Positions 37,640 through 46,627 of a stretch of DNA of 64,000 nt are shown here, one piece after another (position 1 is the first letter of the stretch; each line of letters begins with the position of its first letter). Position numbers and translations under genes: made by a program. Under the pieces are notes generated by a model that was not told where the DNA came from, did no database searches, and saw nothing but the letters and a program-made list of their open reading frames with translations. Source of the stretch: Prolixibacteraceae bacterium UBA6029 (GTDB lineage Bacteria > Bacteroidota > Bacteroidia > Bacteroidales > Prolixibacteraceae); assembly GCA_002429385.1 (NCBI GenBank), contig DIZL01000064.1:56601-120600 (forward strand), read 5' to 3'.

Positions 37640-37658
37640 GGTTTTATACAGACGATGA

Positions 37659-37666
37659 CAAAGATA
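37659..37666 (-). promoter_or_regulatory. Candidate -7 element for rarA
   Basis: Minus-strand TATCTTTG (TAnnTTTG), 20 nt before the rarA ATG and squeezed between the TPR stop and the rarA start. Confidence 0.5.
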
Positions 37667-37669
37667 CGG

Positions 37670-39610
37670 TTAATTGCAATACCGCTTAATAATATTGTAC
37701 GCATCCTGAATACCCAGTTCTCCGGCCTTGCTCAAATCAATCGCTCCGCCTTCAACATCATCCAGGTAGATTCTGGTCAGTCCGCGGTTAAAGTATGCTT
37801 CCGCAAAATCTTTCTCCACGTCAATGGCCTTGTTTAGGTCATCCAGGGCGCCGGTATAATCTTTCATCTTACATTTCACATAGGCCCTGTTGAAATAGGC
37901 ATACGGAAACTTTGGATTAAGCTGCAGACAGGTCTCATAATCCTTCAATACCTCGGTGTAGTCAGTAACCGTTTCGATCACGGTGGCCTTGGACTGGATG
38001 GGATCCTTTTTAATCGACACAGTCAGCGCTTCCGAATTCTGTTTAAATTCTTCGATCATTTCAGTCATCCGCAACCGGCAATTGGCCATTGAGAAGTAGG
38101 TGAGGGCATTTTTATCGTTCAGCTCAATGGCCTTCTGCAGGTCTGTTATCGAGTTGTTATAATCATCAATCAGGCAATAAAATATCCCCCTGCTTAAATA
38201 GTTTTGACTTTCCTTGCTGTTGTTTTTAATTTTCTCGTTAAAGAAAAGAATATAGTTTTTGAATACATCCTTCAGATGGTTGACCGACTTATTGGAAATG
38301 GTTACCACGGGATCGTAATTGTTGAAATTATTAATGTTTTCAAGCTCTACATTGTAGTACTGAATCCGTTCAAAATCAGTCGAATATTTGTTGTATGACG
38401 AAAGCACGAATATGGGCTGCAAATCGATCTCAATGTTCTTGTTCTGAATTTTTCCATCGTCAACAGGCTGGTCTTTCGGGGCAGGTAAGTTACGCGAATC
38501 GGCCAACGACAACTTGTACCGTCTTCGGTCGCGTTCTTCCTTAGTTTCCTTCTTGACTTCGGTATCGCTAGCCACCTTGGTTTGATCATCTGTCGTCTCG
38601 GTTTTCTGTGCGGTGGCATTCTGATTCTGCGCGGAGGCATTAGTGTTTTGAGCCTGATTTTTCTGTCCGGCGGGGTTTGCCTTCTGCTTAGCCTGAGCCA
38701 AAGCTCCTGAATCAACCTCCTTCGAATTGAACGCCAACTTAGGGTCCAGCTTCGCGGCAATGGCGTAATCTTCTTCGGAGCCCGGCAGTTTCAGGTTCTC
38801 CTTGGCAATTCCACGGTTCAGATATGCATTGGCCTGGGTCGGATCAATCGACAGGGCCATGTTATAGTCCATAATGGCCCCTTTGAAATCTTCCAGCTTT
38901 TGCTTTACAATTCCCCTGTTATTGAATGCGGACGCACTTTTAGGCTCCAGCTTGATACACTCATCAAAGTCGCGCAGGGCCGAGGCATAATCGTTGAGTT
39001 CGAATCGTGCCAAACCTCTTAATAAATAGGCATTTGCATAATGCGGCCTGATCATAATGGCCTGGTTCAAATCTTTGATGGCACCTTTAATGTCGTTTTT
39101 CTGTAGGCGGGCATTGCTCCGGTTGATGTATGCGTTGGTGAATTTCGGACTGATCTGAAGCGATTTGTCATAGTCGGCAATGGCGCCATCAATATCTTTC
39201 ATCGATATTTTAGCGATCCCCCGGTTATTGTAAATGTTCGCATTATTGGGATCGAGCTCGATCGCACGGTCATAATCAGCAATGGCTTTGGCAAAATCGT
39301 TCAGCTGTAAATAGGCCAACGCCCGGTTGGTATAGGCGTCAGGATAGTAGGGCTTGATGTCAATGGCCGTATTGTAATCCTGAATGGCGCCACGGTAGTC
39401 TTCAAGTTGATGTTTGGCCACGGCCCGATAATAATAAGGCTCAGGCAGATGCGGTTTAAACCTGATCACGATGTTAAAGTTCTCTATAGCGCCAACATAG
39501 TTGCCAACCTGTACCCGCGTTTCGCCCACTTCAATATAATGGTCAATATTCAACTGACTAAAGGCCAGTTTCGAAACAAACAATAAAAGTATAAGGATCT
39601 GTTTTCTCAT
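37670..39610 (-). CDS. Secreted tetratricopeptide-repeat protein
   Basis: 646 residues from ATG 39610 (MRKQILILLLFVSKLAFS signal peptide). Eight consecutive 34-residue TPRs (about residues 18-290), each with the A-x-x-D-Y/F-x-x-A-I and AY/N-x-N-R-G-I-A pattern; a low-complexity Gln/Asn/Ala/Thr linker (AQKQKANPAGQKNQAQNTN...); a basic segment; then two or three further TPRs at the C-terminus. Periplasmic or surface scaffold; partners unknown. A TAnnTTTG box 22 nt upstream fixes the start. Confidence 0.88.
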   Translation of the reverse strand: MRKQILILLLFVSKLAFSQLNIDHYIEVGETRVQVGNYVGAIENFNIVIRFKPHLPEPYYYRAVAKHQLEDYRGAIQDYNTAIDIKPYYPDAYTNRALAYLQLNDFAKAIADYDRAIELDPNNANIYNNRGIAKISMKDIDGAIADYDKSLQISPKFTNAYINRSNARLQKNDIKGAIKDLNQAIMIRPHYANAYLLRGLARFELNDYASALRDFDECIKLEPKSASAFNNRGIVKQKLEDFKGAIMDYNMALSIDPTQANAYLNRGIAKENLKLPGSEEDYAIAAKLDPKLAFNSKEVDSGALAQAKQKANPAGQKNQAQNTNASAQNQNATAQKTETTDDQTKVASDTEVKKETKEERDRRRYKLSLADSRNLPAPKDQPVDDGKIQNKNIEIDLQPIFVLSSYNKYSTDFERIQYYNVELENINNFNNYDPVVTISNKSVNHLKDVFKNYILFFNEKIKNNSKESQNYLSRGIFYCLIDDYNNSITDLQKAIELNDKNALTYFSMANCRLRMTEMIEEFKQNSEALTVSIKKDPIQSKATVIETVTDYTEVLKDYETCLQLNPKFPYAYFNRAYVKCKMKDYTGALDDLNKAIDVEKDFAEAYFNRGLTRIYLDDVEGGAIDLSKAGELGIQDAYNIIKRYCN

Positions 39611-39631
39611 GCCGGCGCAATTTATGCATAG

Positions 39632-39639
39632 CAAAAATA
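39632..39639 (-). promoter_or_regulatory. Candidate -7 element for the TPR gene
   Basis: Minus-strand TATTTTTG (TAnnTTTG), 22 nt before the ATG at 39610. Confidence 0.45.
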
Positions 39640-39775
39640 ATATTTTACCTTAAATACTTTTCTTTTCAGTTTTTTAATTATTTTTTCGAATCCTTAACCT
39701 GTGACGTTTAATCAGGAAAAATTATTTCTTTTATACCCGATTATATTATTGAACTTTAATAATTCAGATCCGATT

Positions 39776-40327
39776 ATGGAAAACCGTTGTGAATGGGCGT
39801 GTAAGACTGAAATCATGGGCAAATACCATGATGAAGAATGGGGTAAACCCCTGCATGATGACCAGAAATTGTTCGAGTTTCTGATTCTTGAAGGTATGCA
39901 GGCCGGCCTGAGCTGGCTGACGATACTCCGCAAGCGTGAAGCCTTCCGTCAGGCATATGAAGATTTTGATGTTCTGAAAGTCTCTCTTTTTGATGAACAA
40001 AAAGTGGAAGAACTTATGCAGAACGAGGGGATTATCCGTAATCGCCTGAAGATTTTAGCCAGTATAAACAATGCTAAACGGTTCCTGGAAGTGGTAGCCG
40101 AATTTGGAAGCTTCGATAATTACATCTGGAAGTTTGTCGATTATCAGCCTATCGTCAACCGATGGGAAAGTCTCTCGCAGATACCTCCAAAAACTGAATT
40201 CTCTGACCGCATCAGCAAGGACCTGTTAAAAAGGGGCTTTAAATTTGTAGGATCAACAATTATCTATTCGCACATGCAGGCCACCGGTATGATAAACGAT
40301 CACACGGTCAGCTGTTTCTGCCATTGA
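39776..40327 (+). CDS. tag: DNA-3-methyladenine glycosylase I
   Basis: 183 residues from ATG 39776 (MENRCEWACKTEIM); the open frame reaches 39701 but that extension is unlike the family. Zinc-binding residues typical of Tag are all present: Cys5, the His of KYHDEEWGKP, and the C-terminal H and C of DHTVSCFCH. The core EGMQAGLSWLTILRKREAFR carries the aromatic base-binding pocket. Removes 3-methyladenine from alkylated DNA. Monocistronic, divergent from the TPR gene. Confidence 0.94.
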   Translation: MENRCEWACKTEIMGKYHDEEWGKPLHDDQKLFEFLILEGMQAGLSWLTILRKREAFRQAYEDFDVLKVSLFDEQKVEELMQNEGIIRNRLKILASINNAKRFLEVVAEFGSFDNYIWKFVDYQPIVNRWESLSQIPPKTEFSDRISKDLLKRGFKFVGSTIIYSHMQATGMINDHTVSCFCH

Positions 40328-40430
40328 CGGATTGGTGTTGCTTAAAAGGATTAATGCTGATCTTGATACACTGAAAAGTTCATGCAATCGAGGGGGATGG
40401 GGGATAGCCTAAGTTTTCGTACGGGCTGTA

Positions 40431-40468
40431 TAAAAAAGAAAAAAGGATAGATTCTCTAACCTACCCTT
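40431..40468 (-). terminator. Rho-independent terminator reading leftward
   Basis: On the minus strand AAGGGTAG pairs with CTATCCTT (one G-U) around a 10-nt loop and runs into TTTTTTC and a further T run. It would end a leftward transcript; the nearest leftward gene stops 366 nt upstream, so an unannotated transcript may end here. Confidence 0.6.
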
Positions 40469-40470
40469 TC

Positions 40471-40530
40471 TCTAAACCTAACTAAACCTAACTAAACTAA
40501 CTAAACCAATAAAACTAATCAAACCTAACT
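40471..40530. repeat. Irregular CTAAACCTAA tandem repeat
   Basis: CTAAACCTAACTAAACCTAA followed by degenerate units (ACTAAACTAACTAAACC, CAATAAAACTAATC). It abuts the leftward terminator. Rightward it resembles an unstructured A/C/T-rich 5' leader before a 20-codon frame (40532-40594). The rest of 40595-40833 holds nothing I can name. Confidence 0.6.
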
Positions 40531-40833
40531 TATGAAATGTGAACTTTTACTTTTGTGCTGTTTTGTTGATACAAATATAGGGTGCAGGATGTGAACTCGT
40601 GTTAAGTGAATCTTAAATTTTGTGTTATAAAACATTAAATCGTCGGGGCAATCTTCTCTGTTCAGCCCGTAAAAATCCTGTTTCTATTTATATCACATTT
40701 AATATTAATGGATTAGGCAGTTGATTATTATTTCACATTGAATATTTACAAAAAGATTACTCCTGAATTTACAAAATATTTTAGTGCCGGAAGGACCATT
40801 TGCTTCCCCAAATTTACGCTGGTTATTTTGTTA

Positions 40834-41472
40834 TCATGAAGCGCCCAGGCAAAAGGTCTGGTCATTTGAATAGATCTCCTGCTTCTTGTTGTAAAAAAAT
40901 AAATAGATATAAGGATCAAGTCCCGAATCGGGTGGAAGCGAAAGCTGCACCTGCTCATCCCGGCGTTTAAACCCCGTATCTTCGGGGTCCGAAAAGGTGT
41001 CCCCGGAGTAAATTACGGTCATTAAGCTATCCGTATCATACTCAGTTCCTTGAAGCTGGTTCTTCCAGCTCACATCAATGAGCTGCGGATTGATCGCATT
41101 CAGCTTTGCCTTCAGTTGATAGGAAAGCAGCAACGGCCCCTGCGAGAAATGCAATGAACCCGGATCGGCCAGCTGTCCCTGGGCATCAAAGGCGGCATTG
41201 TTGGTTTTCACAAACAGGTTGTAGCCCGACATCTGACTGTTCAGAGCAGCCTTGTTCCAAATGGGCACAATGACCTTTCTCTTGAACTTTTTGGCAAAGT
41301 GTATGAGGGCCGAAAAACGCGAACGGTGTGCCTTTTGACTCTCGCTCCAATCCTTGGGATTACGCTTTCGGGGACTTGTGCGTGCATAGGTCATGCCGCG
41401 CATCTGTACAAATACAATTCCTCCAACTTTCCCGGATAAAACTTCTTCAATACGTCCTTTAACTTTTGTCAT
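40834..41472 (-). CDS. DUF6266-like protein
   Basis: 212 residues from ATG 41472; the open frame to 41607 is only translated 11-bp repeats. Starts MTKVKGRIEEVLSGKVGGIV, then a basic region (YARTSPRKRNPKDWSESQ) and FSALIHFAKKFKRKVIVPIW, with a beta-rich C-terminal half ending in charged VQLSLPPDSGLD. The N-terminal layout (short Gly-x-Val-Gly strand, R.SPRKR, then S..Q..HR.RF) is what I associate with the Bacteroidota DUF6266 family, whose function is unknown. Not part of an operon; preceded by an unusual repeat leader. Confidence 0.6.
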   Translation of the reverse strand: MTKVKGRIEEVLSGKVGGIVFVQMRGMTYARTSPRKRNPKDWSESQKAHRSRFSALIHFAKKFKRKVIVPIWNKAALNSQMSGYNLFVKTNNAAFDAQGQLADPGSLHFSQGPLLLSYQLKAKLNAINPQLIDVSWKNQLQGTEYDTDSLMTVIYSGDTFSDPEDTGFKRRDEQVQLSLPPDSGLDPYIYLFFYNKKQEIYSNDQTFCLGAS

Positions 41473-41550
41473 GATCGCTAATTTTTTGGTTAATTTTTGA
41501 ATAAGGATCCACTCATGAATGAACAGGGAACGAGTGGATACCGAGCTTTG

Positions 41551-41594
41551 GTTTCTGTATGTTTTAAGTATGGTTTCTGTAAGGTTTCTGTATG
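41551..41594 (-). repeat. Four tandem 11-bp units in the leader of the DUF6266-like gene
   Basis: On the minus strand: CATACAGAAAC, CTTACAGAAAC, CATACTTAAAA, CATACAGAAAC. A near-consensus -7 box (TATATTTA, 41597-41604) lies immediately upstream, so the array falls at or just after the transcription start, about 80-120 nt before the ATG. GAACAGGGAACG (41521-41532) is shared with the 14.2 kb leader. Confidence 0.85.
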
Positions 41595-41713
41595 TGTAAA
41601 TATACAAAAATTAAATATAAAATGCAAATAATAATCAAATAATAAAGCGCGTTATCCTCTCGTTCCCTTTCCGTTACCCGCTTTATTCCATCGGTTTATT
41701 GTGCAGGAGGCTG

Positions 41714-41746
41714 AAAAAAAGGCGGGCACCCTTTGGGATGCCCGCC
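41714..41746 (-). terminator. Rho-independent terminator after the first ABC-F gene
   Basis: On the minus strand GGCGGGCATCCC pairs with GGGTGCCCGCC around a short AAA loop, then seven T. It lies 178 nt after the ABC-F stop. Confidence 0.92.
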
Positions 41747-41923
41747 TTGTAAACTGTTTATTAAATTTTAATATTGGAGACCGAAAACCTCTAAACTCAA
41801 GCGGTACAGTTTCACTTGAATTGATTTCAAAAGGGTTGCTATTAACTAATATTATAAGAATATAAATTTAAAAACCGTCCCCGGAATTCCGTAGACGGCT
41901 TTAAATGTTATCTGCTCGCTAAA

Positions 41924-43537
41924 CTATTTGTATTTTTCTTCGCGTAAGGCTTTGATCTTTTCATCCGTGAGGTAGTCTTCAAAGTCCATGTATTTGTCGA
42001 TGGTTCCCCTTGGGGTCAGATCGATCACACGGGAACAGACGCTCTCGATAAATTCGTGGTCATGACCCGCCATGATGATTTGTCCGGGATAAACTTTCAT
42101 GTTGTTGTTAAAGGCCTGGATGGATTCCATATCCAAATGGTTGGTCGGGTGGTCCATGATGACCGTATTGGGATGTGCAAGCATCATGCGGGCAATCATG
42201 CAGCGCATCTTTTCACCTCCCGAAAGCACCTTGGCGCTTTTCTGAAGATCATCGCCAGTAAACAGCATCTTGCCCAGGTATTGTCTTAAGAAGTTCTCGC
42301 TGGTATCGGTTGAATATTTACCCAGCCACTCGTACAGGGTTTCGTTTTTGGTAAAGAATTCAGTATTGTCGTTGGGCAGATAAGCCGTGGTTATGGTTAC
42401 ACCCCAGTCAAAGGTCCCGGTAGTTGGTTCCAGTTCCTGATTAATGATTTTGAAGAATGCCGTAACTGCACGGTTTTCTTTGGCCAGAAATACCACTTTA
42501 TCGCCTCTTTCAATTGTGAACGATACATCTTTAAACAGAACTTCACCGTCCTGAACATACGACAGGTTGTCGACGCTTAATACACGATCGCCGGTTGCAC
42601 GTTCCTGCTGAAAGATGATTCCCGGATAGCGACGTGTAGAAGGCTCAATCTCTTCGATCTTCAGCTTTTCGATCATCTTCTTTCGGCTGGTCGTTTGTTT
42701 TGACTTGGCCACATTGGCGCTGAAGCGGGCAATGAATTCAAGCAGTTCCTTCTTCTTTTCCTCAGCCTTTTTGTTCTGGTTCTGTTGCTGACGCAAGGCC
42801 AGCTGGCTCGATTCGTACCAGAAGGTGTAATTTCCGGAGAAGGCACGTATTTTCCCGAAGTCAATATCAATGACATCGGTACAAACATTATCGAGGAAGT
42901 GACGGTCATGCGAAACGACGATCACTGTATTCTGGCAGTTGGACAAGTAGTTTTCGAGCCAAAGTACGGTTTCAAGGTCAAGGTCATTGGTCGGCTCATC
43001 GAGCAAAAGGTTGTCGGGATTACCGAACAGGGCCTGTGCCAGCAATACACGCACTTTTTCCTTGCCGTTAAGGTCTTTCATCAATGTGGAGTGCATCGCT
43101 TCCTTAATTCCCAATCCACTCAACAAACTAGCGGCATCGCTTTCGGCATTCCAGCCGTTCATATTGGCAAAATCATCTTCCAGTTTGGCTGCTAAATGTC
43201 CGTCTTCTTCCGAGAAATCAGCTTTTGCATAAAGGGCATCTTTCTCCTTAAGCACGCGGAGCAGTTCGGAATGGCCCATGAGCACCGTGTCAAGAACGGT
43301 ATGTTCGTCAAAGGCATGGTGGTTCTGGTTCAGTACTGAAAGGCGTTCGCCGGGACCCATGAGTATTGATCCGCGGGTAGCGTCCAGATCACCCGAGATA
43401 AGCCGTAAGAAGGTTGATTTGCCTGCACCGTTTGCACCGATAACACCGTAACAGTTGCCTGGTGTAAACTTTAAATTAACATCGGAAAACAAGGCTTTCT
43501 TCCCGAACTGTATTGCCAAATTTGAAACCGTAATCAT
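41924..43537 (-). CDS. ABC-F family ATPase (YbiT-like)
   Basis: 537 residues, two ABC domains and no membrane helices. First domain: Walker A GVIGANGAGKSTFLR, Walker B LLLDEPTNDLD; interdomain P-site-tRNA-interaction linker rich in Lys/Gln (LALRQQQNQNKKAEEKKKEL); second domain with signature LSGGEKMRCMIARMML and VIMDHPTNHLD, where the Walker B Glu-Pro is replaced by His-Pro, a trait of YbiT-type ABC-F proteins. Known: ABC-F proteins act on the ribosome E site. Its promoter box is at 43571-43578. Confidence 0.92.
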   Translation of the reverse strand: MITVSNLAIQFGKKALFSDVNLKFTPGNCYGVIGANGAGKSTFLRLISGDLDATRGSILMGPGERLSVLNQNHHAFDEHTVLDTVLMGHSELLRVLKEKDALYAKADFSEEDGHLAAKLEDDFANMNGWNAESDAASLLSGLGIKEAMHSTLMKDLNGKEKVRVLLAQALFGNPDNLLLDEPTNDLDLETVLWLENYLSNCQNTVIVVSHDRHFLDNVCTDVIDIDFGKIRAFSGNYTFWYESSQLALRQQQNQNKKAEEKKKELLEFIARFSANVAKSKQTTSRKKMIEKLKIEEIEPSTRRYPGIIFQQERATGDRVLSVDNLSYVQDGEVLFKDVSFTIERGDKVVFLAKENRAVTAFFKIINQELEPTTGTFDWGVTITTAYLPNDNTEFFTKNETLYEWLGKYSTDTSENFLRQYLGKMLFTGDDLQKSAKVLSGGEKMRCMIARMMLAHPNTVIMDHPTNHLDMESIQAFNNNMKVYPGQIIMAGHDHEFIESVCSRVIDLTPRGTIDKYMDFEDYLTDEKIKALREEKYK

Positions 43538-43570
43538 TCTCTATGTATTTATTCCTGTATTTCAGGGGTG

Positions 43571-43578
43571 CAAAGGTA
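43571..43578 (-). promoter_or_regulatory. Candidate -7 element for the first ABC-F gene
   Basis: Minus-strand TACCTTTG (TAnnTTTG), 34 nt before the ATG at 43537; its context GTGCAAAGGTAG on plus is nearly the same as that before the second ABC-F gene. Confidence 0.5.
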
Positions 43579-43589
43579 GTATAATCTCT

Positions 43590-44348
43590 TTATTCCAATC
43601 CTCTTTGCCTGATCACCTCATAAATCAACAATCCTGCGGCAACTGAAACATTGAGTGATTCGATTTTTCCCAGGATTGGTATTTTAACCTGTTCATCGGC
43701 AAGGGCCAGCAGACGTGAGTCAATACCGGTATCCTCAGAACCCATGATAAAAGCTATGGGACCGGTAAGACTGGTATTGGTGTATATTGTGGTAGATTTT
43801 TCAGTTGCAGCAACCAGTTTCAGACCTGATTCTTTCAGGAATGAAACTGTTTCCTTGAGGCTTCGGGTACGGCATACGGGCACCAGATGCAGCGCTCCGG
43901 CAGATGTTTTAACCGCATCGGCGTTGATCCGGGCTGAACCCTTGTCAGGAATAACAATGGCATTGACTCCTGCACATTCGGCAGAACGGACGATAGCGCC
44001 AAAATTACGCACGTCGGTCACCTGATCAAGCACAAGCACGAAAGGTGTAAGACCCTCTTCGTAGATGGCCGGAATGATGTCTTCGATTCGCTGGAACGGA
44101 ACCGGAGAAACAAAAGCTAGCACACCCTGGTGATTCTTACGCGAAATGCGGTTGATCTTCTCGATCGGGACATACTGAAAGGCAATCTGACGAATGCGGA
44201 TCAGGTCGAACAGTTCTTTGAACAGATCACCAATCAAACCTTTTTTAATCAGTACTTTGTCAATATCTTTCCCTGCCTGGATAGCTTCGATTACCGCGCG
44301 GATGCCAAAGACCAGGTCGTCGGCAGGTTTATCTTCTTTGTTGTACAT
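43590..44348 (-). CDS. rlmB: 23S rRNA (guanosine-2'-O-)-methyltransferase, RlmB type
   Basis: 252-residue SpoU/TrmH-family (SPOUT) enzyme. N-terminal substrate-binding domain LVFGIRAVIEAIQAGKDIDK and HQGVLAFVSP, then the knotted catalytic domain: LDQVTDVRNFGAIVRSAECAG (motif 1 Asn/Arg), IAFIMGSEDTGI (motif 2) and IPILGKIESLNVSVAAGLL (motif 3). Methylates G2251 of 23S rRNA in E. coli; exact site here inferred. Starts 207 bp after the second ABC-F stop on the same strand. Confidence 0.9.
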   Translation of the reverse strand: MYNKEDKPADDLVFGIRAVIEAIQAGKDIDKVLIKKGLIGDLFKELFDLIRIRQIAFQYVPIEKINRISRKNHQGVLAFVSPVPFQRIEDIIPAIYEEGLTPFVLVLDQVTDVRNFGAIVRSAECAGVNAIVIPDKGSARINADAVKTSAGALHLVPVCRTRSLKETVSFLKESGLKLVAATEKSTTIYTNTSLTGPIAFIMGSEDTGIDSRLLALADEQVKIPILGKIESLNVSVAAGLLIYEVIRQRGLE

Positions 44349-44379
44349 GTTTGATTTTATTAGTGATGATGATCAAAAT

Positions 44380-44550
44380 AGTCATTAGTCATTCGGAAAC
44401 AGAAAACAGAAAACTGTAATTAGTTGTAATTAGTTGTCATTGATAGTCATTAGGTTATCTGTTGTAATTGTCAATAGTTATCTAACCAGTGACACTTTCC
44501 TTATTCCTTGTTCCTTTTTTCTGTTTCCCTTTTCCTTATTTCTTTTCCCA
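44380..44550. repeat. Low-complexity tracts after the second ABC-F gene
   Basis: Two kinds side by side, read in the sense of the upstream minus-strand gene: first a purine-rich tract (44496-44550, GGAAAAGGGAAA type), then a degenerate AATTACAACT / ATGACTA repeat (about 44380-44480). They begin only 6 nt after that gene's stop. Confidence 0.65.
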
Positions 44551-44555
44551 GGTGT

Positions 44556-46499
44556 TTACCAGGTCTTCTTTGCCGTCAGTTCATCCAACTGTTCATGCAC
44601 TATTTCCCATTCGTACATTTTCTGTTCGAGGTCTCTTTTCATTTGGTCATATTTCTTAAAGATCAAAGGGTCGGAACCATTAGTTTCGGCCAGTACGAGA
44701 TCCATCTTTACAATGCTCTTTTCGAGGTTGGCAATATCTAGTTCGTTCTTTTCGATGCTTTTCTCCAGACGGCTGATGTTCTTGTTGATTTCCTTCCGTT
44801 CGTCAAAGCTTACCCTTTCAACCTCCTCAGGTTTCTGAGTTTTTATCTCCTGATTCAGTACGGGGTTCTTTCTTTCCAGTTCCTTCATCGATTCTATTTT
44901 CTTCCGGCGAAGGAATTCATAGATGCCACCCAAATGTTGTTTGACCTTTTTTTCTTTGAATTCATAGACACAATTTACAAGTCCTTCCAGAAAATCTCTG
45001 TCATGGGAGACTACGATCATTGTTCCATCATAGTCTATGAGGGCCTGTTTTAGTATTTCTTTGGAACGCATGTCCAGATGGTTGGTGGGTTCATCAAGTA
45101 CCAGCAGATTGACCGGTTCGAGCATCAGCTTGACCATAGCCAGACGTGAACGTTCTCCTCCAGATAGTACGCGAACTTTTTTGTCCACATCATCACCCGA
45201 AAACATGAAGCCTCCCAGGATGTTGCGTATTTTGGTGCGTATTTCCCCAACTGCAATGCGGTCGATGGTTTGGAAGACAGTCAGGTCTTCGTCGAGTAGG
45301 TTGGCCTGATTCTGTGCATAATAACCAATCTTCACGTTGTGCCCCAACTTCATTTCACCCTGATGTTCCAGCTCGCCCATGATGACCCGTGCAAGTGTGG
45401 TCTTTCCTTCACCGTTTTTACCGACAAAGGCCACTTTTTCCCCACGTTCAATAATCAGGTCAATCTTATGAAGTACATGAAGTTTTCCGTAACTTTTTGA
45501 CAGTTCTTTGGCTTCAGCAACTATGGTTCCCGAGCGGAGTGCAGCTGGGAATTTGATACGCAAAGCCGAGTTATCCTCGTCATCCACTTCGAGGCGTTCC
45601 AGTCGATCGAGCGCCTTCACACGTGACTGGACTTGTATGGATTTGGTTGCCTGGTAACGAAACCTTGCAATGAATTTCTCAGTATCCTCAATCATTTTCT
45701 GCTGATTGATGTAGGCAGCCATTTGTTGCTCCTTCAACTCTGTTCGAAGAACCAGGTATCTGGAATAATTGGATTTGAAATCGTAAATGCGTCCAAGGGT
45801 GATTTCGACGGTGCGGTTGGTTACAGCATCCAGGAAAGCCCGGTCATGAGACACCAGCACTACTGCTCCGTTGTAGTTCTTCAGAAAATCCTCAAGCCAT
45901 TGAATCGACTCAATATCCAGGTGATTGGTCGGCTCATCGAGCAGAAACACGTCAGGACGTTTTAGCAGAATCTTGGCCAGTTCAATACGCATACGCCATC
46001 CGCCACTGAATTCAGAAGTCTGCCGGGTGAAATCCTTCCGGAGAAATCCAAGACCAAGCAAGGTCCGTTCAACTTCTGCCTCAAAGTTATTACCTCCCAG
46101 CATGTGGAACAGGTCATTGAATTCAGTCACATGGGTAATCAAGCGGTTGAAATCAGCTGATTCATAGTCGGTGCGTGTAGCGATCTCATGGTTGATTTCC
46201 TCAATTCGTCTTTCCAGATCAAGAATTTCATCAAATGAAGTTACCGCTTCCTCAAAAACTGTGCGTCCGTCGAAAACCTCCATATGTTGAGGGAGATATC
46301 CAAGACGAACATCATTTGGCACTGAAACCACCCCTTCATTAGGTAGCTGCAGTCCTGCAAGAATTTTAAGTAAGGTGGATTTACCTGCACCGTTTTTGCC
46401 AACCAGTCCAATCCGGTCTTTGGGACTCACTAACAATGAAATCCCTTTAAAAAGCTCGAACCCTCCAAAACTGACTACCAATTGATCAACCGAAATCAT
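44556..46499 (-). CDS. ABC-F family ATPase (Uup/EttA-related)
   Basis: 647 residues from ATG 46499 (MISVDQLVVSFGG); the promoter box 21 nt upstream rules out the longer frame to 46553. First ABC domain: GLVGKNGAGKSTLLK, SGGWRMRIELAKILL, VFLLDEPTNHLD; P-site-tRNA linker with MAAYINQQKMIEDTEKFIARFR; second domain: AFVGKNGEGKTTLAR, LSGGERSRLAMVKLML, LLVLDEPTNHLD. A long C-terminal coiled coil (residues about 540-647) is Uup-like. Ribosome-associated ATPase by family. Confidence 0.92.
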   Translation of the reverse strand: MISVDQLVVSFGGFELFKGISLLVSPKDRIGLVGKNGAGKSTLLKILAGLQLPNEGVVSVPNDVRLGYLPQHMEVFDGRTVFEEAVTSFDEILDLERRIEEINHEIATRTDYESADFNRLITHVTEFNDLFHMLGGNNFEAEVERTLLGLGFLRKDFTRQTSEFSGGWRMRIELAKILLKRPDVFLLDEPTNHLDIESIQWLEDFLKNYNGAVVLVSHDRAFLDAVTNRTVEITLGRIYDFKSNYSRYLVLRTELKEQQMAAYINQQKMIEDTEKFIARFRYQATKSIQVQSRVKALDRLERLEVDDEDNSALRIKFPAALRSGTIVAEAKELSKSYGKLHVLHKIDLIIERGEKVAFVGKNGEGKTTLARVIMGELEHQGEMKLGHNVKIGYYAQNQANLLDEDLTVFQTIDRIAVGEIRTKIRNILGGFMFSGDDVDKKVRVLSGGERSRLAMVKLMLEPVNLLVLDEPTNHLDMRSKEILKQALIDYDGTMIVVSHDRDFLEGLVNCVYEFKEKKVKQHLGGIYEFLRRKKIESMKELERKNPVLNQEIKTQKPEEVERVSFDERKEINKNISRLEKSIEKNELDIANLEKSIVKMDLVLAETNGSDPLIFKKYDQMKRDLEQKMYEWEIVHEQLDELTAKKTW

Positions 46500-46519
46500 A
46501 ATATCTAAAATTGAGGGTG

Positions 46520-46527
46520 CAAAGATA
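46520..46527 (-). promoter_or_regulatory. Candidate -7 element for the second ABC-F gene
   Basis: Minus-strand TATCTTTG (TAnnTTTG), 21 nt before the ATG at 46499. Confidence 0.5.
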
Positions 46528-46602
46528 GTAAAAATAGCCACCCCTAATTCCACCAGAAGAAGGGGGCATCTTTTCGCATGTGCCTTATTAGAGCTTTTTA
46601 AT

Positions 46603-46610
46603 TACTTTTG
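46603..46610 (+). promoter_or_regulatory. Candidate -7 element for rlmD
   Basis: TACTTTTG (TAnnTTTG), 18 nt before the rlmD ATG. Confidence 0.45.
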
Positions 46611-46627
46611 CTGAAAATATACCAGTC

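Noticed and set aside
40532..40594. 20-codon ORF as a gene
   Set aside because: Too short and without conserved features; mentioned only as part of the leader-like region.
41473..41607. N-terminal extension of the DUF6266-like protein
   Set aside because: The extension is merely translated 11-bp repeats (YRNLTETILKTYRN) and ends upstream of a proper ATG.
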